Part shown: positions 46,500 to 55,736 of the stretch, one piece after another
Layout: every line of letters starts with the position of its first letter
How positions within the stretch are numbered: the first letter of the stretch is position 1
Assembly: GCA_026710155.1 (NCBI GenBank)
Contig: JAPORQ010000073.1
Location: 31,016 to 95,015 of the forward strand
Reading direction: 5' to 3'
Source: Paracoccaceae bacterium
GTDB taxonomy: Bacteria; Pseudomonadota; Alphaproteobacteria; Rhodobacterales; Rhodobacteraceae
Length of the DNA stretch: 64,000 bases
Made by a program: the position numbers and the translations under genes
Notes under the pieces: generated by a model
Told to the model about the DNA's origin: nothing
The model's input: only the letters and a program-made list of their open reading frames with translations
Database searches by the model: none

Positions 46500-47309
46500 T
46501 CATTCATGGGAATGACTCATGCGCAAGCCCATGCGAACCCTTTGTGCTATTTCTATGAATTCAGGACCGTCCCTTATATCCAGCGACCGTTCCCTTGGAA
46601 GAGAACTTTCAATGACTTCCACCACCTTTCCCGGACGATTGCTCATTACCACGATCTTGGTCGAAAGATATACGGCCTCAAGAATTGAATGCGTTACAAA
46701 ACAAATGGTTTTGCCGGTACTCTGCCATAGATCAAGCAGTTGTTCATTCAAGTGGTCCCGGACTATTTCATCCAGGGCCCCAAAAGGTTCATCCATCAGG
46801 AGAATGTCAGCATCAAAGGACAAGGCCCGGGCTATGGAAGCCCTCTGTTGCATGCCACCTGACAGTTGCCAGGGAAACTTGTTTTCGAATCCGGACAGAT
46901 GAACCAGATCCAATACCTTCTTGACCCTTTCATTCATTTCCGTCTTGCTGAATCCCATTATTTCAAGTGGCAGCTTGATGTTTCCGGCAATTGTTCGCCA
47001 AGGGTAGAGGCTTGCTGCCTGAAAAACATAACCATAGGCTCTTTGCAAACGTGCCTGCTCGGGAGACATGCCGTTAACCGAAATATCACCTGCCGTGGGT
47101 TTGTCAAGTGAAGCTATGAGCCGCAAAAATGTTGTCTTGCCACAACCGGAAGGACCAATCAGGGACACAAAATCTCCCTGTTCAATATCAAGATTGACAT
47201 CCTTCAAGGCTTCAACGGGACCGTCTGTGGTTTGAAAAACCAAACCCAGATTACGGGCCCGAATTACAGGTCTGTTATCCACCATAACGTCGGTATTCAT
47301 ATTGGCCAT
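46500..47309 (-). CDS. ABC transporter ATP-binding protein
   Basis: A 269-residue ATPase energising the importer. Walker A is GPSGCGKTT (about residues 53-61), signature LSGGMQQR, Walker B DILLMDEPFGALDE and the switch His in CFVTHSILEA. Sequence type is that of nitrate/taurine/thiamine-precursor importers. It is encoded 23 bases after the dihydropyrimidinase gene and directly before the first permease gene. Confidence 0.92.
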   Translation of the reverse strand: MANMNTDVMVDNRPVIRARNLGLVFQTTDGPVEALKDVNLDIEQGDFVSLIGPSGCGKTTFLRLIASLDKPTAGDISVNGMSPEQARLQRAYGYVFQAASLYPWRTIAGNIKLPLEIMGFSKTEMNERVKKVLDLVHLSGFENKFPWQLSGGMQQRASIARALSFDADILLMDEPFGALDEIVRDHLNEQLLDLWQSTGKTICFVTHSILEAVYLSTKIVVMSNRPGKVVEVIESSLPRERSLDIRDGPEFIEIAQRVRMGLRMSHSHE

Positions 47310-47332
47310 CTTATCATACCAGCCGCAGCAGA

Positions 47333-48793
47333 TTAAATGCCGGCCGGAATATGCAGTGGATCCCTGTCAATTTTCCGTGGGGTATTCAACTCCTTCCACT
47401 TTGAAACGGCAGCATGGGGAGCCGGAAATGGTGGTCTTGGAACAAATCTGCCACGTCCGGGCTGGGGTTGGGAATTCTGTCCCCAAGACCATATGACTTC
47501 CCCCCTCGACAGGGTGTGGCGTGGCTGGGCATTGACCTTGAACCCTTCAAACACGTTGTAATCCAGAACTGATTTATGAGTGGTCGAGGTTATCGTTTTG
47601 GAGATCTTCGGATCCCATACCACAATATCGGCATCGGCCCCAGGTACCAAAGCACCCTTCCTGGGATAGATATTCAGGATCTTGGCAATATTGGTTGAGG
47701 TGACAGCTACAAACTCGTTTGGTGTCAAGCGTCCCTTTTCAACACCTTCGGTCCACAGGACTCCCAATCTTTCTTCCAACCCCCCCGTACCATTGGGAAT
47801 CAGGGTGAAATTATCCCGTCCCATATGCTTCTGATCGGTCGTGAATGCTGCATGATCAGTGGCAACCACCTGCAAAGAACCAGCTGCAAGTCCATTCCAG
47901 AGACCATCCTGATGTTCCCTGCTTCTGAATGGCGGAGACATGACACGACGGGCGGCATGTTTCCAATCCTTGGAAAAATATTCGCTTTCATCCAGGGTAA
48001 GAAACTGGATAAGGGGTTCGCCATAAACACGCATTCCCTTTTGCCTTGCTCTCCTGATGGCTTCATGTGCCTGCTCGCAGGATACATGTACGATATAGAG
48101 CGGTACCGAAGATGCATCGGCAATCATGATTGCCCGGTTGGCTGCTTCACCTTCCACCTCGGGTGGCCGTGAATAGGCGTGACCTTCCGGTCCGGTGATG
48201 CCCTGTTTCAGATACTTGGCCTGAAGCTCGGCAACAATATCACCATTTTCCGCATGAACCATGGGCAGAGCACCTAGTTCACGGCATCGATTGAAAGAGG
48301 CATACATTTCATCATCCTCGATCATCAGTGCCCCTTTGTAGGCCATGAAGTGCTTGAAGGAATTCACCCCCATCTCAACGGCATTACCCATTTCGTTGAA
48401 TATGTTTTCATTCCAACCGGTAATGGCCATATGATAACCAATATCGGAGCATATCTGCGGTTGCGACTTGCGGTGCCATTCATTGATGGCGTTCTTGATT
48501 GAACCATCTTCACCAGGCAGACAAAAATCGATCAGCATGGTGGTTCCACCAACCGCTGCGGCCCAGGTTCCCGATTCAAATGTCTCGGCTGCCGTGGTTC
48601 CCATGAAGGGCATTTCGAGATGGGTATGGGGATCAATGCCGCCAGGTATCACATAGGCATCCTCGGCATCAACATATTCATCACCCTTCAAATCGTCGCC
48701 GATCTCCTTGATGGTTTCATCCTCAACAAGTATATCCGCCTTGAAGGATCGGTCTGCCGTTATGATTGTTCCACCCTTGATTACTCTAGACAT
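47333..48793 (-). CDS. hydA: Dihydropyrimidinase (D-hydantoinase)
   Basis: A 486-residue amidohydrolase opening dihydrouracil or dihydrothymine to N-carbamoyl-beta-amino acids, the second step of reductive pyrimidine breakdown. Metal motifs are IDPHTHLEMPF, the carboxylated Lys in HFMAYKGA, His in YIVHVSCEQ, and VATDHAAF. Length is standard. It stands between the ureidopropionase-type gene and the transporter ATPase gene in the long operon. Confidence 0.93.
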   Translation of the reverse strand: MSRVIKGGTIITADRSFKADILVEDETIKEIGDDLKGDEYVDAEDAYVIPGGIDPHTHLEMPFMGTTAAETFESGTWAAAVGGTTMLIDFCLPGEDGSIKNAINEWHRKSQPQICSDIGYHMAITGWNENIFNEMGNAVEMGVNSFKHFMAYKGALMIEDDEMYASFNRCRELGALPMVHAENGDIVAELQAKYLKQGITGPEGHAYSRPPEVEGEAANRAIMIADASSVPLYIVHVSCEQAHEAIRRARQKGMRVYGEPLIQFLTLDESEYFSKDWKHAARRVMSPPFRSREHQDGLWNGLAAGSLQVVATDHAAFTTDQKHMGRDNFTLIPNGTGGLEERLGVLWTEGVEKGRLTPNEFVAVTSTNIAKILNIYPRKGALVPGADADIVVWDPKISKTITSTTHKSVLDYNVFEGFKVNAQPRHTLSRGEVIWSWGQNSQPQPGRGRFVPRPPFPAPHAAVSKWKELNTPRKIDRDPLHIPAGI

Positions 48794-48824
48794 ACAAACA
48801 CCCCTGAAATTTAACTGAATCTTA

Positions 48825-50075
48825 TCAATTTACCACAATAGCCGTATCAACCACGGCATGAAACAGGACATTGGCTCCCTTCGCTGCCCACTCAACGGAA
48901 ATTTCCTCGGCTTCATTGTGGGATAGGCCATCGACACAGGGGCACATGATCATGGCCGTGGGTGCCACCCTGTTGATCCAGCAGGCATCGTGCCCTGCTC
49001 CTGAAATTATGTTGCGATGGGAATAGCCCAACCGTTCGGCGGCTTTCCTGACAGAAGAGACACAATCTTCATCGAATTTTACCGGATCAAACCCACCGAC
49101 CTTTTCAAAGTCGATTTGTAGATTCAAGTTCTGGCAAATATCCTCACCACCATTGCGAAGGCGGCTTTCCATATCCTTGATGACATCAAGCTCGGGTGAC
49201 CTGAAATCGACGGTAAATACAACCTTGCCAGGTATGACATTGCGACTATTGGGAAATACCTCGATATGCCCCGCAGCTCCCACAGCATCCGGCTTGTGAC
49301 TCCAGGCGATTTCATCAACCAGCTCCAGAACCCTGGCCATACCCAACCCCGCATTTCTTCTCATGGGCATGGGGGTTGAACCGGTATGACTATCCTTGCC
49401 GGTAATGGTAATCTGGGTCCATGACAAACCCTGCCCATGGGTCACGACACCGATATCCCTGTTTTCTGCCTCCAGGATGGGACCCTGCTCGATATGCAGT
49501 TCAAAAAAGGCATGCATTTTTCTGTCGCCAACCACTTCATCACCCTGCCAGCCAATCCGAATCAGTTCATCACCGAATTTCTTGCCCTCGATGTCTTCCC
49601 TGTCATAGGCCCATTGTTCTTCATGCATTCCGGCAAAGACTCCGGATGCAAGCATCGGAGGCGCAAAACGGGTTCCTTCCTCATTGGCCCAGTTGGTTAC
49701 CACAATCGGATGTCGTGTCCTGATATTAAGATCATTCAGTGTTCGAATAATTTCCAATGCTCCCAACACTCCAAGTACACCATCATATTTACCACCTGTG
49801 GGCTGGGTATCCAGATGTGAGCCGACATATACGGGAAGAGCATCGGGATCCTCACCTTTTCTGGTTGCAAACATCGTACCCATGCGGTCGACCCCCAAAG
49901 TCATCCCTGCCTGTTTACACCAGGATTTAAAGAGATTTCTACCCTTCGCGTCTTCATCGGTCAAGGTTTGGCGATTATTACCCCCGGCAATGCCAGGGCC
50001 GATTTTTGCCATTTCCATAATCGAATCCCACAAACGTTCGTGATTGATCAACAAATTTCCCATTGGAGAATTCAT
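48825..50075 (-). CDS. N-carbamoyl-beta-alanine amidohydrolase / M20 zinc hydrolase
   Basis: A 416-residue Zn-dependent hydrolase of the allantoate/N-carbamoyl-amino-acid amidohydrolase group. In this operon it should cleave N-carbamoyl-beta-alanine to beta-alanine, CO2 and ammonia, the third step. Metal motifs are VGSHLDTQPTGGKYDG, NEEGTRF, ELHIEQGPILE and a final CVDGLSHNEAEE; the dimer/lid domain lies between. Its family relatives include hyuC and amaB, so the substrate assignment relies on the neighbours. Confidence 0.9.
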   Translation of the reverse strand: MNSPMGNLLINHERLWDSIMEMAKIGPGIAGGNNRQTLTDEDAKGRNLFKSWCKQAGMTLGVDRMGTMFATRKGEDPDALPVYVGSHLDTQPTGGKYDGVLGVLGALEIIRTLNDLNIRTRHPIVVTNWANEEGTRFAPPMLASGVFAGMHEEQWAYDREDIEGKKFGDELIRIGWQGDEVVGDRKMHAFFELHIEQGPILEAENRDIGVVTHGQGLSWTQITITGKDSHTGSTPMPMRRNAGLGMARVLELVDEIAWSHKPDAVGAAGHIEVFPNSRNVIPGKVVFTVDFRSPELDVIKDMESRLRNGGEDICQNLNLQIDFEKVGGFDPVKFDEDCVSSVRKAAERLGYSHRNIISGAGHDACWINRVAPTAMIMCPCVDGLSHNEAEEISVEWAAKGANVLFHAVVDTAIVVN

Positions 50076-50171
50076 GCCTTGCCCCTACTTTTACATCTAA
50101 TGGTTTTCAATTGCACACATGTTACGAATCACACCAATCATTGCCTTAAACCCCCAATCAGGTTAAATAAT

Positions 50172-51473
50172 TCAATCAGTCGCACAGGCTGCAACATTGT
50201 TCGGATGTTGTGTCCAATTCAATAGGCTGTCATCAACAGTCTGACCTGTCCGCTTGTCGACCATTCCGGGTTGAAGCTGTTCCATCGTAATGCATTCCTC
50301 TACGGGACAGACATTAACACAAAGGTTGCAGGCAACGCATTCCTCATCAATGACTTCAAAAGTCCGGCCCGAATTTATAACTATGGCCTGATGGGATGTG
50401 TCTTCACAAACAGCGAAGCACCTGCCGCATTTTATGCATAGATCCTGATTTATTCTTGCCTTGGTAACAAAATTCAGATTAAGGTACTGCCAATCTGTGA
50501 CATTTCCTACAGCCAAACCCCGACAATCAGTAACATTATCGAACCGCTTGTCATTCATCCATTCCAATAGACCGGATTGCAACTCGCTTACAATTCGAAA
50601 ACCATAGGTCATGGCTGCTGTACATACTTGTACATTACCTGCCCCAAGCAACAGGAATTCCGTAGCGTCTCGCCAGGTGGATATACCTCCTATTCCCGAT
50701 ATCGGCAGGTCACTGGTTTCGGCGTCTCTTGCTATTTCGGCCACCATGTTCAGGGCAATCGGTTTTACTGCCGGTCCGCAATAACCCCCATGCGTCCCTT
50801 TACCATCAATTGACGGTTCGGGGCTGAACGTATCAAGATTGACCGAGGTTATCGAGGAAATCGTATTAATCAATGAAACGGCGTCAGCTCCACCTTTCTT
50901 GGCAGCTCTAGCCGGATATCGAATATCCGTAATGTTGGGTGTTAACTTTACGATTACCGGCATTCGTGTATTGGACTTGACCCAGCGGGTTACCATTTCG
51001 ATATACTCCGGAACCTGGCCGACTGCCGCCCCCATGCCTCTTTCACTCATGCCGTGAGGACATCCAAAATTGAGTTCCACTCCATCGGCATTCGATTCCT
51101 CCACCTGCGGAAGTATTCCTTGCCATGACGCTTCATCACAAGGTACCATCAAACTTACGACAATAGCTCTATCGGGATAATTTTGCTTGACCGATTTGAT
51201 TTCCCTGAGATTGACGTCTAGCGGACGGTCGGTGATCAATTCAATGTTGTTCAATCCCAACAGGTTTCTGTCCGGCCCCCAAACGGCACCATACCTTGGA
51301 CCATTGACATTGACAATATGCGGATCCAGCCCCAGGGTTTTCCAGACAACTCCTCCCCAACCGGCTTCAAATGCCCTGGCCACATTGTACTCTTTATCAG
51401 TAGGTGGCGCCGAAGCCAGCCAAAACGGATTGGGTGATTTGATTCCTGCAAAAGTCGAATTCAAACTTGGCAT
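50172..51473 (-). CDS. preA: NAD-dependent dihydropyrimidine dehydrogenase, PreA subunit
   Basis: A 433-residue subunit that reduces uracil and thymine at the FMN site. A dihydroorotate-dehydrogenase-like TIM barrel (about 1-320) has the active-site loop VEESNADGVELNFGCPHGMSER, including the catalytic Cys in NFGCPH. The C-terminus has two 4Fe-4S clusters (CIKCGRCFAVC and CVACNLCVNVCP). It is preceded by preT with 28 bases between, giving the complete PreA-PreT enzyme. Confidence 0.95.
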   Translation of the reverse strand: MPSLNSTFAGIKSPNPFWLASAPPTDKEYNVARAFEAGWGGVVWKTLGLDPHIVNVNGPRYGAVWGPDRNLLGLNNIELITDRPLDVNLREIKSVKQNYPDRAIVVSLMVPCDEASWQGILPQVEESNADGVELNFGCPHGMSERGMGAAVGQVPEYIEMVTRWVKSNTRMPVIVKLTPNITDIRYPARAAKKGGADAVSLINTISSITSVNLDTFSPEPSIDGKGTHGGYCGPAVKPIALNMVAEIARDAETSDLPISGIGGISTWRDATEFLLLGAGNVQVCTAAMTYGFRIVSELQSGLLEWMNDKRFDNVTDCRGLAVGNVTDWQYLNLNFVTKARINQDLCIKCGRCFAVCEDTSHQAIVINSGRTFEVIDEECVACNLCVNVCPVEECITMEQLQPGMVDKRTGQTVDDSLLNWTQHPNNVAACATD

Positions 51474-51501
51474 TTTTCTACCTCAAATCTCGATTTTTTT
51501 C

Positions 51502-52827
51502 CTATTTGCTCAAATGACGGTGAATATCTTCGGCGGCATCTCGGCCTTGGGCAACTGCAGTTACGGTTAAATCCTCCCCAAGGTTTGCACAATCTCCACC
51601 AGCCCAAATTCCCGGAACACTTGTTCTACCATGTAAGTCGACAACAATCTTTCCGGCATCAATTGCCAGGTTGCCCGGGTCGAACTCAAGTTTCTGGCCT
51701 ATGGCCATGAACACCTGATCAACAGGGAGTTCGATAGTATCTTTGGTTTGTTGGATTTTACCATCTTTGACTTCTGTTCTTCCCAATATCAACTTCTCGT
51801 CAGCACCATCGCCAGTCATACCCATCGGAATGGCGTTGGTTAACAATTTGACACCATTTTTAAGGGCAAGGTTTATTTCATGTTCTGAAGCCCCCATATC
51901 AGACCTGCTTCGGCGATAGACAATGGTTACATTCTCAGATCCAAGAAATTTTGACTGAACCCCTGCATCAATAGCAGTCATACCACCTCCGATAACGACA
52001 ACATTTTTTCCTATGGGAATGTTTCCATAATCGCTTGCCTGTCGCAATTCCTCGATAAATGCTACTGCCTCCAGAAATTTGTTGGAACCTATATTCAACC
52101 TGTTTACATCACCCAATCCTGCCCCCACAAAGACGGCATCATAATCCTGGGTTAATTGGTACAGGTCTTCAAGATCCTTGACCGCTTCATTCAAATGGAT
52201 TTTGATTCCCCCGATTTTCAGCAACCATTCAACTTCCTGCTGTGCAAAATCATTTACGGTTTTGTAAGTTGCTATTCCGGTTTGATTCAATCCTCCAAGA
52301 AAAGGTCTTTTTTCAAAGATCTCAACGTTATGCCCATGAATGGCCAACCTATGGGAACAAGCCAAACTAGCTGGGCCTGACCCAATTACGGCAATAATTT
52401 TACCAGTCTCATGCGCTCGCGTATAAGGATGGATGTTTTCGTCCATGTAGGTATCAGTGGCGAATCTTTGCAACCTGCCGATTTCAACAGGTTCACTTTC
52501 AGCCACTTCCCTTACACAGGCACCCTCGCAAAGGTTTTCAGTTGGACATGACCGGGCACACATGCCTCCCAGGATGTTGCTGTCAAATATGGTCTTGGCA
52601 GCTGCTCTCGGGGTACCCGTGGAAATTTGCCTGATAAACAGTGGAATATCTATTTCCGTGGGACAGGCCGTTATGCAGGGGGCATCATAACAGAAATAGC
52701 ACCGATCAGCCTCCACCATGGCCTCATGAGGACTAAACCCGGGGTTTATATCTGAAAAGTTTGCTTCGTATTCATCAGGCGACAACCTAGCCGGAAGTGT
52801 TCCGGGAGAATAAACAGAGTTAACCAT
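51502..52827 (-). CDS. preT: NAD-dependent dihydropyrimidine dehydrogenase, PreT subunit
   Basis: A 441-residue FAD/Fe-S subunit delivering electrons from NADH to PreA. The N-terminal Cys clusters (CYFCYDAPCITACP, CARSCPTENLCEGACVR) coordinate two clusters, followed by the FAD motif GSGPASLACSHRLA, a GGLNQTGIATYK loop and the NAD(P)-binding VVIGGGMTAID. The family includes GltD-like small subunits, but adjacency to preA fixes the role. The start at 52825-52827 is about 130 bases after the binding-protein gene. Confidence 0.94.
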   Translation of the reverse strand: MVNSVYSPGTLPARLSPDEYEANFSDINPGFSPHEAMVEADRCYFCYDAPCITACPTEIDIPLFIRQISTGTPRAAAKTIFDSNILGGMCARSCPTENLCEGACVREVAESEPVEIGRLQRFATDTYMDENIHPYTRAHETGKIIAVIGSGPASLACSHRLAIHGHNVEIFEKRPFLGGLNQTGIATYKTVNDFAQQEVEWLLKIGGIKIHLNEAVKDLEDLYQLTQDYDAVFVGAGLGDVNRLNIGSNKFLEAVAFIEELRQASDYGNIPIGKNVVVIGGGMTAIDAGVQSKFLGSENVTIVYRRSRSDMGASEHEINLALKNGVKLLTNAIPMGMTGDGADEKLILGRTEVKDGKIQQTKDTIELPVDQVFMAIGQKLEFDPGNLAIDAGKIVVDLHGRTSVPGIWAGGDCANLGEDLTVTAVAQGRDAAEDIHRHLSK

Positions 52828-52912
52828 TGCTTTAATACAGAATTACTTACTTTGTTTTTTTGCGGATTGGGAATGCAAGTCTGTTATTTTAACCTTTGAA
52901 TGCCGTAACAGA

Positions 52913-52943
52913 AGAATGGCGGCAGAATTTCCACCGCCACTCT
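52913..52943 (-). promoter_or_regulatory. Strong intercistronic hairpin after the binding-protein gene
   Basis: AGAATGGCGG (52913-52922) and CCGCCACTCT (52934-52943) form a 10-bp stem with one G-U pair and an 11-base loop, only 14 bases after the binding-protein stop. No long U-run follows, and the rest of the operon continues 86 bases later. Such hairpins after binding-protein genes often stabilise the upstream mRNA or allow partial read-through, which is the inference here. Confidence 0.55.
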
Positions 52944-52957
52944 TGCACACTTGAGAA

Positions 52958-53950
52958 TTAATTTCCCAAAACTTCGTCAGTAATCATGTGAGTCCAGGCA
53001 CCTTCGGGCGCACCGGTAATTACAGGATCCGATCCTCCTGCCAAAAGGATAGCCACGGTTCTATAATAATCCATGGGATCGAGGGCACCATTTGAACCCG
53101 CAGTCAATTTGGCAATCTCTCCCATCATTCGCTTCTGATGAACTTCGGTCTGAGCTCCAGTGGCATCATTTTCCAGAACAATTTCGGCGGCTTCATCCGG
53201 ATTTTCCTCGGCATATTTCCAGCCTTTCATGGAAGCTCTGACAAAACGTACCATTTGATCAGCAAAGGCTGGATCATTCAGCCGGTCCTCAAGTACATAG
53301 ATTCCATCCTCCAGCGTAGCAACTCCCTGATCTTCGTACTTGAATGTAATCAGTTCATCAGGTGAAATTCCTGCATCCACAACTTGCCAATATTCGTTGT
53401 AGGTCATTGTGGAAATACAATCAGCCTGCTTCTGAAGCAATGGATCAACATTGAATCCCTGCTTGAGAACCGTGACTCCATCATCACCACCTTCTGTCGG
53501 GATACCAAGTTGGCTCATCCAGCTCAGGAAGGGATACTCATTTCCGAAAAACCACACTCCCAATGTTCTTCCCGGAAAATCTTCCGGGGAAGTCACTCCG
53601 GATTCCTCCAGACATGTCAGCATCATGCCGGATGATTTGAATGGTTGTGCGATATTTACCAAAGGAAGTCCTTTTTCACGACTGGCAAGCGCCGCAGGCA
53701 TCCATTCGATTATTACGTCAGCACCACCACCTGCTATTACCTGGGGAGGAGCAATATCCGGTCCACCCGCATTGATTTCTACATCAAGATCTTCCTCATC
53801 GTAAAAACCCTTGTCATGAGCAACATAATAACCGGCGAATTGTGCCTGTGTAACCCACTTCAATTGAAGCGTAATCTTATCAGCAGCATGTGCAGAAAAA
53901 GCCAATGAGCCGAATAGAACAACTATAACTGGTAATAATTTAACCTTCAT
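52958..53950 (-). CDS. ABC transporter substrate-binding protein, NMT1/THI5-like
   Basis: A 330-residue periplasmic protein. The signal sequence MKVKLLPVIVVLFGSLAFSAHA is cleaved before ADK; the mature part opens with ITLQLKWVTQAQFAGYYVAH, the hallmark of THI5/NMT1-like binding proteins for pyrimidine-like ligands. ATG at 53950 (or the adjacent one at 53953) is used because of an AAAGGTG ribosome site 4-7 bases before it, although the frame is open to 53980. As the first gene of the operon it probably binds a pyrimidine, uracil or thymine; ligand identity is inferred from context. Confidence 0.92.
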   Translation of the reverse strand: MKVKLLPVIVVLFGSLAFSAHAADKITLQLKWVTQAQFAGYYVAHDKGFYDEEDLDVEINAGGPDIAPPQVIAGGGADVIIEWMPAALASREKGLPLVNIAQPFKSSGMMLTCLEESGVTSPEDFPGRTLGVWFFGNEYPFLSWMSQLGIPTEGGDDGVTVLKQGFNVDPLLQKQADCISTMTYNEYWQVVDAGISPDELITFKYEDQGVATLEDGIYVLEDRLNDPAFADQMVRFVRASMKGWKYAEENPDEAAEIVLENDATGAQTEVHQKRMMGEIAKLTAGSNGALDPMDYYRTVAILLAGGSDPVITGAPEGAWTHMITDEVLGN

Positions 53951-54226
53951 CATTTCACCTTTCATAAATTCAGCATACAATGATCGATGCTATCGTATAA
54001 TTCCCATAATTCCCAAATCCAAGTAATTTTCAAAGAAAAAAATTGTGATTTATTAATTTCCAGTTCAAAACCTGAAAATAAGGTTTGGAATAATACCTTA
54101 TTTTGCAATAATTCAAAATTACTTTGTCACTCTTGCAGGCCAATAAAATTGATTTAAACAAACGCGGTCAGGTGGAACAGCCAGTAAATCCAGTAATTTT
54201 AAACCGGGTTGGAACGGTTACCCAAC

Positions 54227-55609
54227 TCATGCCGCTCTGATTTTGTCTCGACCGTTGTTTCTTTTTATTCTGCTGGCCAGTTCTTCTGAAACAAGAAAGG
54301 CCAATTCCAAAGCCTGCGAGGAATTCAAGCGTGGGTCACAAACCGTATGGTATCGATCGCCCAGCTCCTCATCGGACACCGCGCTCAAGCCACCGGTGCA
54401 TTCGGTGACATCCTTGCCAGTCATTTCGAAATGCACGCCACCAGGAATTGTTCCCTCATCATGGTGAACATCAAAGAACTGTTGAACTTCACCCAGGACA
54501 TTTTCAAACCGTCTCGTTTTATAACCAGAAGAGGATTTTTCCGTGTTGCCATGCATCGGGTCACAAGACCAGATAACATTTGATCCGACCTCCTTTACAG
54601 CCTTGATGAGCTTGGGTAGATAATCCCCAACCTTGTTGTTGCCAAAGCGTGCAATAAGGGTAATTCGTCCAGCTTCGTTTTCAGGATTGAGCTTTTCTAA
54701 AAGGACCTTTAAATCATCGGGGGTAATGCTCGGTCCGCATTTAATGCCCAGAGGATTTTGTACTCCCCTGCAAAATTCGACATGCGCCCCATCTGGCTGC
54801 CGTGTTCGATCACCAATCCAAATGAAATGTCCGGAACCTGCTATTGTGTCCCCTGTCAAGGAATCAACTCGGCTGAGCATTTCCTCATATTCCAGCAACA
54901 GAGCTTCGTGGCTGGTGTAAAAATCGACCTGTTTGAGTGAATTCAATTTTTCAGCATTGACGCCTGCAGCTTCCATAAATTCCAAGGCATCGGTGATCCG
55001 GCTGGCAATTTGAAGATATTTTTCAGATTTATTTTTCTTGGTGAATTCCAGATTCCAGGTATGCACCCTCGTGATATCGGCATAACCACCATGGCTGAAG
55101 GCTCTGAGCAGGTTCAAGGTTGCAGCAGACTGAGAGTAGGCAGTCAGCATTCTTTCAGGATCAGGTATCCTGGAAGATTCACTAAATTCTATATCATTGA
55201 TCATGTCCCCCCGATAACTGGGAAGTTCGACACCATTGATAGTTTCAACAGATGATGATCTTGGTTTGGCAAACTGACCTGCCATCCTACCAATCTTGAC
55301 TATTGGACGTTTGGCACCAAAGGTAAGGACAATTGCCATTTGAAGAAGAACCCTGAATGTATCCCTTATGGAATCAGCATTGTATTCCTGAAAACTTTCG
55401 GCACAGTCGCCACCCTGCAGCAAAAAAGCCTTGCCTTCACATACTTTTGCAAGTTCATTTCTCAACTGCCTGACTTCCCCGGCAAATACCAACGGAGGAC
55501 TCATTGCAAGTTGTTTTTGTACCCGGTCAAGTTTATCTTGGTCCGGATAATCTGGCATTTGAATCCGTGGCTTGCTTCTCCATGCCGATTTAGTCCAATC
55601 ACCAGTCAT
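54227..55609 (-). CDS. aroG: 3-deoxy-7-phosphoheptulonate synthase, class II
   Basis: A 460-residue plant-type DAHP synthase starting the shikimate pathway from PEP and erythrose 4-phosphate. Family blocks are FLLQGGDCAESF, KIGRMAGQFAKPRS, YRGDMIND, GDRTRQPDGAHVEF and WSCDPMHGNT, with the metal-binding Cys in GGDCAES. Class II enzymes are not related in length or sequence to E. coli AroFGH. The gene has its own start 127 bases downstream of the sugar dehydrogenase gene. Confidence 0.94.
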   Translation of the reverse strand: MTGDWTKSAWRSKPRIQMPDYPDQDKLDRVQKQLAMSPPLVFAGEVRQLRNELAKVCEGKAFLLQGGDCAESFQEYNADSIRDTFRVLLQMAIVLTFGAKRPIVKIGRMAGQFAKPRSSSVETINGVELPSYRGDMINDIEFSESSRIPDPERMLTAYSQSAATLNLLRAFSHGGYADITRVHTWNLEFTKKNKSEKYLQIASRITDALEFMEAAGVNAEKLNSLKQVDFYTSHEALLLEYEEMLSRVDSLTGDTIAGSGHFIWIGDRTRQPDGAHVEFCRGVQNPLGIKCGPSITPDDLKVLLEKLNPENEAGRITLIARFGNNKVGDYLPKLIKAVKEVGSNVIWSCDPMHGNTEKSSSGYKTRRFENVLGEVQQFFDVHHDEGTIPGGVHFEMTGKDVTECTGGLSAVSDEELGDRYHTVCDPRLNSSQALELAFLVSEELASRIKRNNGRDKIRAA

Positions 55610-55736
55610 TATTCATCTCCATCTACTGAATTCACACTTGATATAATTCGGTAGAAGCCAAAATCCAGACTGTAAAAACCACAATAATTTACAAAACCGG
55701 TTCAAGTCAGGTGTTTTAGGCTGTTACAATCAGTGG

